From positions 1 to 6,022 of the forward strand of contig JBKPDW010000190.1 of assembly GCA_046728115.1 (NCBI GenBank): DNA of 6,022 nt, written 5' to 3'. Position numbers and translations under genes: made by a program. Source of the DNA: CAVSWN01 sp046728115 (GTDB taxonomy: Bacteria > Acidobacteriota > Vicinamibacteria > Vicinamibacterales > CAVVIG01). The notes beneath the pieces were generated by a model. It was not told where the DNA came from and searched no databases. It worked only from the letters and a program-made list of their open reading frames with translations. This document shows, piece after piece, positions 1 to 5,452 of the stretch (positions are counted from its first letter, which is position 1; every line of letters begins with the position of its first letter).

Positions 1-66
1 GTAGAACATGAAGTATAGGGCCTCCACCGCCGCGTGATTCCAACTTTTTCAAGAAGCGTTCGTCAC
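1..66 (-). pseudogene. C-terminal remnant of an IS1-like DDE transposase, cut by window edge
   Basis: Reading the minus strand from 66 to 1 gives VVTNAS, a TGA stop (complement of 49-51), then KSWNHAAVEALYFMFY. This resembles the tail of IS1-related transposases, whose C-terminus typically reads like TNAFSKKxENHxxAVALYxxxYNF. The stop codon, plus bases apparently missing around the 'SKKxEN' part, show decay. An overlapping frame also reads ERFLKKLES over the same bases, so at least one frame change has happened. Only about 20 codons are visible because the gene would continue beyond position 1. The family call rests on recognising this short motif, so it is moderate; another DDE family with a similar tail is possible. 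Confidence 0.45.
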
Positions 67-352
67 CACTTCCTTGACACCTGCACCGCTCCTGGAGTTG
101 GTGGCACGCCAGGTCGTGCCGTGTTTCCTTGACGACCGCCGCATTGCGGCGGAACGATTGATGTAATGCAGCATGTGCTGCGTGAAAGGTATGACTGATG
201 ACCGAATCACGAATCGCGTTCAGCCCGACGCCGGCCGCAAACGCCACGTCGTTCTCCTTGAGGGCAATCATGCGCGCGATCGCGACCGGCGAACTGAAGT
301 CCGGCACGATCGGACGCCGACGAATCATCGACGCCGCCGACTTGGATCCCAT
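1..352 (-). CDS. partial open frame of unknown function, runs off left edge
   Basis: An uninterrupted minus-strand frame begins at ATG 350-352, with a second in-frame ATG at 326-328, and leaves the window at position 1. The first part reads MIRRRPIVPDFSSPVAIARM and continues IALKENDVAFAAGVGLNAIR. Third codon positions are strongly G/C down to roughly position 205, as expected for a real gene in this genome. Further left that signal fades, the residues become rich in His, Cys and Arg, and the frame collides with the transposase remnant at 1-66. My reading is that only about 205-352 is a true coding remnant joined to other DNA. GGAGG abuts the upstream ATG with no spacing and lies too far from the inner one, so the start is undecided. 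I do not recognise the family. Confidence 0.3.
   Translation of the reverse strand, partial: MGSKSAASMIRRRPIVPDFSSPVAIARMIALKENDVAFAAGVGLNAIRDSVISHTFHAAHAALHQSFRRNAAVVKETRHDLACHQLQERCRCQGSGDERFLKKLESRGGGGPILHVL
136..152. repeat. perfect inverted repeat (8-bp arms, 1-nt centre)
   Basis: CCGCCGCA, a central T, then TGCGGCGG. A second short hairpin, GCAGCA-TG-TGCTGC, follows at 168-181. There is no T-run after either, so neither looks like an intrinsic terminator. They lie in the low-coding-signal part of the left-edge open frame and could be remnants of a mobile-element end. Confidence 0.45.
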
Positions 353-612
353 CCTCCGCCGGTCAGCATAGCCGCTCGAAGGGGCTTCGCGACGTGATGA
401 ACCGGATCGCGTAGCGAGGCTCGCTCGCCGCCGCTCACAGCCCGGAGACTCGCAGCGACGGACGAAACGGGAAACCTGCGCGCAGCGCTCGCGCCTGCCT
501 GGCGCAACGATCGCGGCAAGTTTGGCTTAGACGAAATGCAGACGACCTTCACTGGGCCGCTCTCACTCGCAAGCGACCGACAGCATGCCGGCAGAACGCC
601 CTGCGTTCTTGT
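353..612. other. stretch with no supportable gene
   Basis: All six frames were considered. A minus-strand frame at 325-552 and a plus-strand frame open from 415 give Arg/Ser/Ala-rich translations typical of random GC-rich DNA, with no recognisable motif and no ribosome binding site. I see no RNA gene, hairpin with T-run, or repeat. Confidence 0.4.
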
Positions 613-879
613 CTATATGAACGCGAGTTCGAGCGCAGATCCAACCACGCTCGCGCTCACTTTTCGGAACTCGAGCTTATTTCCAACGGCGACAATGACC
701 GTTGTGGTCCGGACCGTGTCCGTTTTCCTGGAAAGGAGCAGACGGCGCCGCATACTTGCCAAGGGCAGTTGGGGCTGGACGCGTTGGTCCACAATCGTGG
801 CGAGCGACCCCTCCGTACAGGGCGCGGGGTCAGGCGGCGCGCCAAAGAGGGGGCGAGCATTGTCGACATTGCGGTGTGA
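613..879 (-). pseudogene. possible coding remnant, unknown family
   Basis: A minus-strand frame ending in TAG (complement of 613-615) is open through the whole interval. By my hand count G/C is roughly 73% at third, 64% at first and 45% at second codon positions, the order expected for real genes in a GC-rich genome. The end of the product is strand-like: TTTVIVAVGNKLEFRKVSAS followed by VVGSALELAFI. There is no good start (a GTG at 790-792 would give only 59 residues) and no ribosome binding site, so if real it is a 5'-truncated piece. It lies just downstream of the 882-1391 gene in a different frame. The antisense plus frame shares codon phase and is also open, which weakens the case. Confidence 0.2.
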
Positions 880-881
880 TA

Positions 882-1391
882 TCAGAACCCCGGTTGTCCA
901 AAGAACACGCCCTCGTTGCCGATGGGACTGGCCAAGATACCAAAGGCGCTGACTTTGTAAGCAAGTCCCGGGATGAGCCCATATGCGTCAATGTTGTTCC
1001 CGCCTCGGACTCTGGTCGATAGTTGGATCTTGATGCGGAAGAACGTGTCCTGTGGATTTTGTTTCACCAATGTGACGTGATTGATGGCGATGACCTCGTA
1101 TCCCATCGCATCAGCCTCATCTGGAGCCAGCTGATCGTGGCCGCTCGCACCGACCAGCGGGCACATCTGCCTCACGCTTTGCCAATGGGGTCCGACGATC
1201 AAGGTCACGTCATAATCCACCCAGGTTTTCTGTTGCGGACTGTCGTTACCACCAGTTCCGTACATTGGATCCTGGCCCCAGACAAATTGAGCGAAACCGG
1301 AGAACGTGAATAGAGATCCAGTGGAGCCTGGAAGCGAAACGTTCATCCATTTTTCAATCGACACGCTGGTGGGCTTGATGGCGGTGGCCAT
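882..1391 (-). CDS. orphan hypothetical protein, 169 residues
   Basis: ATG at 1389-1391 is preceded by AAGGAG with a 5-nt spacer, so start and strand are well supported; the frame ends at TGA (complement of 882-884). I do not recognise the product. It begins MATAIKPTSVSIEKWMNVSL, lacks a signal peptide or membrane segment, and alternates short hydrophobic stretches with Gly/Asn/Pro turns (for example MYGTGGNDSPQQ and RVRGGNNIDAYG), suggesting a soluble, largely beta protein. There are two cysteines by my reading, one in QMCPLVG. Codon usage is less GC-biased at third positions than in the kinase at 2161, hinting at a different origin. On its upstream side are a start-less frame and a recombinase remnant on the same strand, consistent with cargo of a decayed integrated element. 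Confidence is in the gene, not its role. Confidence 0.75.
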   Translation of the reverse strand: MATAIKPTSVSIEKWMNVSLPGSTGSLFTFSGFAQFVWGQDPMYGTGGNDSPQQKTWVDYDVTLIVGPHWQSVRQMCPLVGASGHDQLAPDEADAMGYEVIAINHVTLVKQNPQDTFFRIKIQLSTRVRGGNNIDAYGLIPGLAYKVSAFGILASPIGNEGVFFGQPGF

Positions 1392-1396
1392 GGTGA

Positions 1397-1402
1397 CTCC
1401 TT
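1397..1402 (-). promoter_or_regulatory. ribosome binding site AAGGAG of the 169-residue gene
   Basis: The minus strand reads AAGGAG, then TCACC, then ATG. The near-consensus motif at 5-nt spacing fixes the start of the 882-1391 gene and makes the antisense open frame at 1023-1313 unlikely to be real. Confidence 0.7.
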
Positions 1403-1415
1403 CGATTTGATCGAA
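1401..1415. repeat. inverted repeat TTCGAT-TTG-ATCGAA beside the RBS
   Basis: Perfect 6-bp arms around a 3-nt centre, overlapping the upstream edge of the ribosome binding site of the 169-residue gene by two bases. In mRNA it would form a small A/U-rich hairpin beside the RBS; as DNA it could be an operator. Both roles are inferred. I found no convincing -35/-10 pair upstream. Confidence 0.35.
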
Positions 1416-1490
1416 TGAAGTAGAGAACTCTCACACCCAGCAAGGCACATTCAAACGCCGTTGCCGCGCGCTCGCCATGAGCGCCATGAA

Positions 1491-1718
1491 TTAAGGATTG
1501 TCGCGCAACCGCGCCAGGAAGGGATCGGCGGTCGAGAAAAATTCCGGATTGAGAACCTCAGCCGCATCCGGCGAAACGACTGGCGATCCCTTCCATCGGA
1601 TCAACGCCCACCCGAGCTTGTGATTCGACAGGTGTGATTCGATCGGTCCGCCGAACCTCTGGAAGGAGTGCCAACACCGGTCATCCGCGGCACACCCCAG
1701 TTCGACTGCTCCAACTAA
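1491..1718 (-). pseudogene. start-less 75-codon C-terminal remnant, unknown family
   Basis: The minus strand is open from just after a TGA (complement of 1719-1721) to TAA (complement of 1491-1493). The product looks like genuine protein: RCWHSFQRFGGPIESHLSNH, then KLGWALIRWKGSPVVSPDAA, ending FFSTADPFLARLRDNP. It has several Trp and Phe residues and a third-position G/C bias of about two thirds by hand count. No ATG, GTG or TTG is placed to start it and no ribosome binding site is seen, so I read it as the 3' end of a truncated gene. It shares strand with the recombinase fragment upstream (1741-1921) and the 169-residue gene 99 bases downstream, but is in a different frame from the recombinase, so a junction lies near 1719-1740. 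I do not recognise the family. Confidence 0.45.
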
Positions 1719-1740
1719 TCAGACAGCAGAATGGAGATAT

Positions 1741-1921
1741 CGAGCGCTGGCCGTAGAGCTGCCGCTTCTGGAGCTCAACGTCGCGCCACTCGAGTGCCAG
1801 AATCTTTCGCACGCCCTGCTTCGCCGCTCAGGAGCACGATCACGTGCGTGGCTCGATCGAGTGCCTTCGCGGCTGCAGTCAGCCGCACGTACTCTTCGAA
1901 GTTGTCGAATCCCGCGGTGAG
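1741..1921 (-). pseudogene. fragment of a tyrosine recombinase (phage-type integrase), frameshifted
   Basis: Two minus-strand frames join into a familiar integrase segment. From about 1915 to 1814 the reading is FDNFEEYVRLTAAAKALD, then RATHVIVLLSGEAG. After a net loss of about 5 bases between 1804 and 1814 another frame gives ILALEWRDVELQKRQLY, down to about 1741. Tyrosine recombinases commonly read GEAGLRRGE(I/M)xALEWxDVD at this point, the box carrying the first catalytic arginine. Here the LRRGE part is exactly what the frameshift destroys. The N-terminal core-binding domain and the later His-x-x-Arg and Tyr boxes are absent, so this is an inactive scrap of roughly 60 codons. It implies a former integrated element here, perhaps including the minus-strand frames to its left. 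Confidence 0.65.
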
Positions 1922-2118
1922 GGCCCGTCCAAGGGCTCAGCCTTGCGCTTTGCGCTCGCTCCGAGAGCGTCTCGGTCGGATCGGCGGAGCCGAGATCCAA
2001 CGGCTGCAGCCCAGGGCCCGCCCGCATATACTCATCGCAATCGTTTTGCCTTGTTTTCAGCGTGGTCTTCAGCAAAGGGCCGTCGACGGCCTCAGCGTGA
2101 CCTCGCCGAGATATCGAG
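1922..2118. other. upstream region of kinase, no gene seen
   Basis: Both strands carry open frames (1719-2147 minus, 1731-2180 plus), but their translations are Arg/Ser/Ala-rich, have no motif, and the minus one overlaps the recombinase fragment in the wrong frame. The sigma-factor gene often found directly upstream of this kind of kinase is not present. No hairpin or RNA gene was recognised. Confidence 0.4.
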
Positions 2119-2147
2119 TTGACGTTTTTCTGCGGGTTTTCGTTCAT
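2119..2147 (+). promoter_or_regulatory. possible sigma-70 type promoter for the kinase gene
   Basis: TTGACG at 2119-2124 matches the -35 consensus at 5 of 6 bases. After 17-18 bases comes GTTCAT/TTCATT at 2142-2148, a poor -10 match. Transcription would start close to the GTG at 2161, leaving almost no leader. Position is attractive but the -10 is weak. Confidence 0.25.
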
Positions 2148-2160
2148 TCCATGAGGCCTC

Positions 2161-4776
2161 GTGCCGCCACTCAGCTCTGATCGCTGGCGCGCGCTCAGCC
2201 CGTTCCTGGACGAGGCACTCGAACTGACCGGTGACCGTCGCGCCGCTTGGCTCGAGGCGATCTGCGCGCGCGACGCGGCTCTCGGTGCCGACCTGCAAAG
2301 TCTGCTCGCCGAGCATGAGGACCTGCATGAGTCCGGGTTTCTGGATCATGCGCTTCCGCTGGCCGACCGCCCGGCCGAAACGCAGTCGCTGGAGGGACAG
2401 GTCGTCGGGGCTTACCGCCTCATCTCACTCATCGGGCAGGGCGGGATGGGCAGCGTATGGCTCGCTGAGCGTTGCGATGGACGCTTCGAGGGGCGCGCGG
2501 CAGTCAAGCTGCTGAACATCGCGCTCATGGGACGCGCCGGCGAAGAGCGGTTCTGGCGCGAGGGCATTTTTCTCGCGAAAGTGACCCATCCGCACATCGC
2601 TCGCCTCATCGATGCGGGTGTAACGGCCACGGGCCAGCCGTACCTCGTCCTCGAGCACGTGAACGGTCAGAACATCGACCGGTACTGCGACGAGCATGCG
2701 CTCGGAATCGAAGCGCGCATCCGTCTCTTTCTCGATGTGCTGGAGGCCGTGGCTCACGCACACGCAAACCTGATCGTGCACCGCGACATCAAGCCGGCCA
2801 ATGTGCTCGTCAGCGTGGATGGCCGGGTCAAGCTGCTCGATTTCGGCATTGCGAAGTTGCTCGAGAACGACGCGCAATGGGGCGATTCGCAGGTTGCCGA
2901 GGCGAGGTCGCTCACGCGAGAAGGCGGCGCGGTGCTGACCCCGGAATACGCAGCCCCAGAGCAGGTCGGGCACGGGCCAGTCACAACCGCCACCGACGTG
3001 TACGCACTTGGCGTGCTCCTGTACGTGCTGCTGAGCGGCCAACATCCGGTCGGAAGCGCCGTTCGATCACCTGCCACGCTCATCCGCGCCATCGTCGAAG
3101 TCGAGCCCCGTCGGATGTCCGACGTGGTTGCCGGCCGGAAAGAAACACCGGAGACGCTCACGCGTCACGCCGCGCAGTGCGGCACAAGCGTGAGCAGGCT
3201 GTGCCGGTCGCTCCGAGGGGATCTCGACACCATCGTCGCGAAGGCCTTGAAGAAGAACGCGCGGGAGCGCTACGCCTCTGTGACGGCGCTTGCCGATGAT
3301 CTCCAACGTTTTCTGCGGCACGAGCCGATCAGCGCCCGACCCGATACGCTGCGGTATCGGGGAGCCAGGTTCGTCAGGCGACATGTGCGCGGCGTGGCGG
3401 CGGCTTCCGTGGTTGCCCTCGTGCTCTGCGGCTTCACGGTGTTCCACGCGAGCCGCCTCGCGACAGAGCGCGACCGTGCACAGCGCGAGGCGCTGAAAGC
3501 AGCCAAGGTGAGCGAGGCACTCTCCGGCCTGCTGATGAGCGCCGATCCTATTGCGAACCGCGCGGCGCCGGACGCGCTGGCGATCCGCGGGCTGCTCGAT
3601 GCCGGGGCCGAGCGGGTGCAGCGAGAGCTGGTGGGCCAGCCCGAGGCGCAGGCCGAGATTCTCACCGTCATGGGAAGGATCTATCGTCGGCTTGGAGCGT
3701 ACGACAGAGCGCAGAACCTGCTCGAACGAGCGCTCGCCAGTGGACGGGAGGCGTTCGGCGCCGACCATGTGAGGGTGGCGGAGACCCTTCACGATCTCGG
3801 GTCGGTGGCGGCTGAGAAGGGCGACTACCGAACGGCTGTCGCAAGCCTTGAATCGGCGCTGAGCATACGCCGCAGGATCCACGGCCCGGAGCACGCGAGC
3901 GTCGCGGATACTCTTGCCGAGCTCGGGCGCGTCTACCAGGATCACGGATTCAACGACCGCGCCGACCCGCTTCATCGCGAAGCGCTGCGGATCAGGCGAA
4001 AACTGAATGGCGAGGAGCACGGGGAAGTCGCCGTCAGCTTGAGCGATCTTGCGTCGGTTCTGCGGCTGAATGGCGACCTCGCGGGCGCCGAGACGCTCCT
4101 TCGGCAGTCGCTGGAGTTGAACCGCAAGGCACGCGGCGAGGCTCACGTGATGACGGCGACGACGTTGCACGATGTCGCCCTGGTCACTGCGGCGAAGGGC
4201 GACCGCGCTGGCGCCGAATCACTGTTTCGCAAGGTCATGGACACTCATCGGAAGGCGCTGGGGGAGAGTCACCCGCTCGTGGCCGTGACGCTCAATAGCC
4301 TGTCACGGGTTTTGCGTGACGAGGGACGATACAACGAGGCGGCGGCCGCGCTCCAGACCGCCTTGGATATCGCGCGCCCGGTGCTGGGGAGCGAGCATCA
4401 ACTGATCGCGATCTACACGATCAATCTCGGCTCTGTACAGCTTGCACGCAAGGAGCCCAAGGCTGGCGAGGCGCTGCTTCGTGAGGGGCTCCGGATCCGA
4501 ATGCTGTCGCCTCACCTTGTACCAAATCGCCGACGCATCTTTCCCGAGGACGACTGGAGCATTGGCGCAACGAAGAGCCTGCTCGGCGCATCCCTCGTCG
4601 CGCTCGCGCGGTACGGCGAAGCCGAGACCGTGTTGCTGGACGCATACCGGGATCTCAAAGCCCTGCCCGCACCGCCACGTCGGGATGTCGACGCAACCAT
4701 CGCCCGCCTCATCGAGCTCTACGAGGCGTGGGGCAAGCCCAGCCAAGCGGCGACCTATCGGCAGCTCGCCTTTTGA
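2161..4776 (+). CDS. membrane Ser/Thr protein kinase with C-terminal TPR repeats, 871 residues
   Basis: Predicted signalling kinase that phosphorylates Ser/Thr on partner proteins from the inner face of the membrane. Residues 1-75 form a helical module (WRALSPFLDEALELTGDRRA, then LLAEHE) common at the front of such kinases. The kinase domain spans about 87-380: Gly-loop GQGGMGSV (92-99), ATP lysine K116, helix-C E134, HRDIKPAN with D209 and N214, DFG 227-229, APE 265-267 and DVYALG 279-284, so every catalytic residue is present. One membrane helix lies at about 411-429, followed by a charged, probably coiled segment. Seven TPRs follow from about 498; the conserved Leu recurs at 501, 543, 585, 627, 669, 711 and 753, exactly 42 residues apart, with GxxH linkers as in kinesin-light-chain-type TPRs. 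An eighth sits at about 801-835 after a 10-residue insertion. The TPRs should face outside the cytoplasm. GTG is chosen because an in-frame TGA lies at 2152-2154; GAGG precedes it by 4 nt. Ligand and substrate are unknown. Confidence 0.93.
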   Translation: MPPLSSDRWRALSPFLDEALELTGDRRAAWLEAICARDAALGADLQSLLAEHEDLHESGFLDHALPLADRPAETQSLEGQVVGAYRLISLIGQGGMGSVWLAERCDGRFEGRAAVKLLNIALMGRAGEERFWREGIFLAKVTHPHIARLIDAGVTATGQPYLVLEHVNGQNIDRYCDEHALGIEARIRLFLDVLEAVAHAHANLIVHRDIKPANVLVSVDGRVKLLDFGIAKLLENDAQWGDSQVAEARSLTREGGAVLTPEYAAPEQVGHGPVTTATDVYALGVLLYVLLSGQHPVGSAVRSPATLIRAIVEVEPRRMSDVVAGRKETPETLTRHAAQCGTSVSRLCRSLRGDLDTIVAKALKKNARERYASVTALADDLQRFLRHEPISARPDTLRYRGARFVRRHVRGVAAASVVALVLCGFTVFHASRLATERDRAQREALKAAKVSEALSGLLMSADPIANRAAPDALAIRGLLDAGAERVQRELVGQPEAQAEILTVMGRIYRRLGAYDRAQNLLERALASGREAFGADHVRVAETLHDLGSVAAEKGDYRTAVASLESALSIRRRIHGPEHASVADTLAELGRVYQDHGFNDRADPLHREALRIRRKLNGEEHGEVAVSLSDLASVLRLNGDLAGAETLLRQSLELNRKARGEAHVMTATTLHDVALVTAAKGDRAGAESLFRKVMDTHRKALGESHPLVAVTLNSLSRVLRDEGRYNEAAAALQTALDIARPVLGSEHQLIAIYTINLGSVQLARKEPKAGEALLREGLRIRMLSPHLVPNRRRIFPEDDWSIGATKSLLGASLVALARYGEAETVLLDAYRDLKALPAPPRRDVDATIARLIELYEAWGKPSQAATYRQLAF

Positions 4777-4805
4777 CCGCTCTCGTACGACGCTACTCTT
4801 CATAA

Positions 4806-5012
4806 CACCGCCGACAGCGGATCCGCGTCAGTTGCGGTGACGGCGAGCACACGTGCGCTGGCACGAACGCGACGCCCGTCTGGTCGGCCGACGGAAACTG
4901 GATTTATGACGTTTCGACGGAGGACCACGGACAGCGCACCGTGATCCTGCGCAAGCCGAGCGACGGCAGTCGTGATGCCTTGACGTGGCTTTGGTATCAT
5001 CCGCCCTCATGA
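4806..5012 (+). pseudogene. fragment of a WD40-like (PD40/TolB-type) beta-propeller
   Basis: A plus-strand frame opens after TAA (4803-4805) and ends at TGA (5010-5012). Its core reads TPVWSADGNWIYDVSTEDHG, then QRTVILRKPSDGSRDALT. This is a typical PD40 blade (xPxWSxDGxxIYxxS...I(W)RxPxDGS), the repeat found in TolB and at the C-terminus of many acidobacterial Ser/Thr kinases and transcription regulators. Only one to one and a half blades are present, and there is no start codon or ribosome binding site, so it is a detached remnant. It begins 30 bases after the kinase stop in another frame and is not a missed extension of that protein, which ends in TPRs. The last residues (TWLWYHPPS) probably lie past a junction, since the upstream region of the dehydrogenase fragment starts there. 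Confidence 0.5.
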
Positions 5013-5161
5013 AGAAGCTGTCTCTCGTCGTCGTGTTCCTGGGGATGGCAGCGGGCATGTCGGGGCAGGACCGCGCCGGGGCGCGCCTGCCCTCGACGGC
5101 AAACGGTGAATGGCTGCACTACACAGCGGATCTGCGCGGCAGTCGCAGCGTGCGTCGTTGA
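5009..5161 (+). pseudogene. N-terminal fragment of a PQQ-dependent dehydrogenase
   Basis: ATG at 5009-5011 opens 50 codons ending at TGA 5159-5161. The product begins with a signal peptide (MKKLSLVVVFLGMAAGMSG, then QD). It continues to NGEWLHYTADLRGSR, matching the start of the mature part of quinoprotein glucose/alcohol dehydrogenases (usually GEWxxYxGDLRGTRYSPLDQI). That identity breaks at the Ser-Arg just before the usual YSPLDQI, and no other frame resumes it, so a deletion or rearrangement joint lies near 5150. The full enzyme would be around 600 residues and act in the periplasm with PQQ. TATCAT at 4995-5000 resembles a -10 box and would give a very short leader. What remains could still be expressed as a short secreted peptide, but I see no reason to think it functions. 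Confidence 0.5.
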
Positions 5162-5229
5162 GGCTGGTGGATCAGCCGGTCCGCTCACCCTACTGGAAGG
5201 CGAGAAGACTGCGCTATCGTCACCTCGTA

Positions 5230-5353
5230 TCAGTCGTGCATCCAAGTTGCGAGCCTGAGCTGAATAATGCCGTCCTGCTGGCCGATATCGAAGAGCCCGC
5301 AGATGTGCGGATGGTTCAGCGCGGCGACGGTCTGGGCCTCCGCTCGAACCGCT
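5230..5353 (-). pseudogene. N-lobe fragment of a second Ser/Thr kinase, frameshifted
   Basis: The minus strand reads QRFER (from about 5354), then after a one-base loss at 5340-5341 EAQTVAALNHPHICGLFDIG and QQDGI. This is the helix-C to beta-4 stretch of the large acidobacterial-type kinases (RFEREAxxxAxLNHPHICxLxDIGxxxGxxYLVMEY). Restoring one G in the run 'gcgg|agg' would put RFER and EAQ in a single frame. The match ends near 5263: instead of YLVMEY the frame gives IQLRLATWMHD and stops at TGA (complement of 5230-5232). Glycine loop, ATP lysine and catalytic loop are all missing. It is a different kinase type from the intact gene at 2161, which reads THPHIARLIDAG at this point, so it is not a duplicate of that gene. 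Confidence 0.6.
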
Positions 5354-5399
5354 GCGTTTGAACGCGGACCTTTAGTGCCCACGTGCCGGGTTTAAGCCC

Positions 5400-5416
5400 A
5401 CCGCCTTTCAGGCGGT
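5400..5416 (+). repeat. left-end hairpin of the IS200-type element
   Basis: ACCGCCT, loop TTC, AGGCGGT: a perfect 7-bp stem 37 bases before the transposase start. In this family TnpA binds such a subterminal hairpin as single-stranded DNA. Its CT-TTC-AG core recurs in the hairpin at 5941-5955 on the other side of the gene. Confidence 0.7.
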
Positions 5417-5441
5417 AAGCTTCCAGCCTCCTGATCCGGTG

Positions 5442-5448
5442 AAGGGGG
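5442..5448 (+). promoter_or_regulatory. ribosome binding site of tnpA (AAGGGGG)
   Basis: A purine-rich AAGGGGG lies 4 nt before ATG 5453-5455, supporting that start. The open frame then continues directly into the conserved N-terminus of the transposase. Confidence 0.5.
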
Positions 5449-5452
5449 CTGA

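Noticed and set aside
136..181. Paired palindromes as a terminator or attachment site
   Set aside because: No T-run follows either one, and no matching copy elsewhere in the window was found to suggest an attachment-site pair.
536..952. 138-codon plus-strand frame
   Set aside because: No RBS, no motif, an Arg/Ser/Thr-rich translation, and it overlaps the 3' end of the better-supported 882-1391 gene.
1023..1313. 96-codon plus-strand frame
   Set aside because: Antisense shadow of the 169-residue gene, which has a clear RBS.
1719..2180. Overlapping open frames upstream of the kinase (minus 1719-2147, plus 1731-2180), considered as a partner sigma-factor gene
   Set aside because: Neither shows sigma-factor motifs. 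The only recognisable signal in the interval is the integrase fragment in other frames.
2472..3299. 275-codon plus-strand frame inside the kinase
   Set aside because: Out-of-frame shadow: Arg/His/Ala-rich translation overlapping the catalytic core of the kinase.
3067..4170. 367-codon minus-strand open frame antisense to the kinase
   Set aside because: It mirrors the codon structure of a well-supported kinase/TPR gene. Its translation is Arg/His-rich with no motif and it has no ribosome binding site; long antisense frames are usual opposite GC-rich genes.
4979..5000. TTGACG and TATCAT as a promoter for the dehydrogenase fragment
   Set aside because: The two boxes are only 9 bases apart, far short of 16-18, so they cannot be a sigma-70 pair; only the -10-like box is mentioned.
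5009..5012. ATGA overlap of the propeller and dehydrogenase fragments as translational coupling
   Set aside because: Both are truncated remnants and the propeller tail there is probably past a junction, so the overlap is most likely chance.
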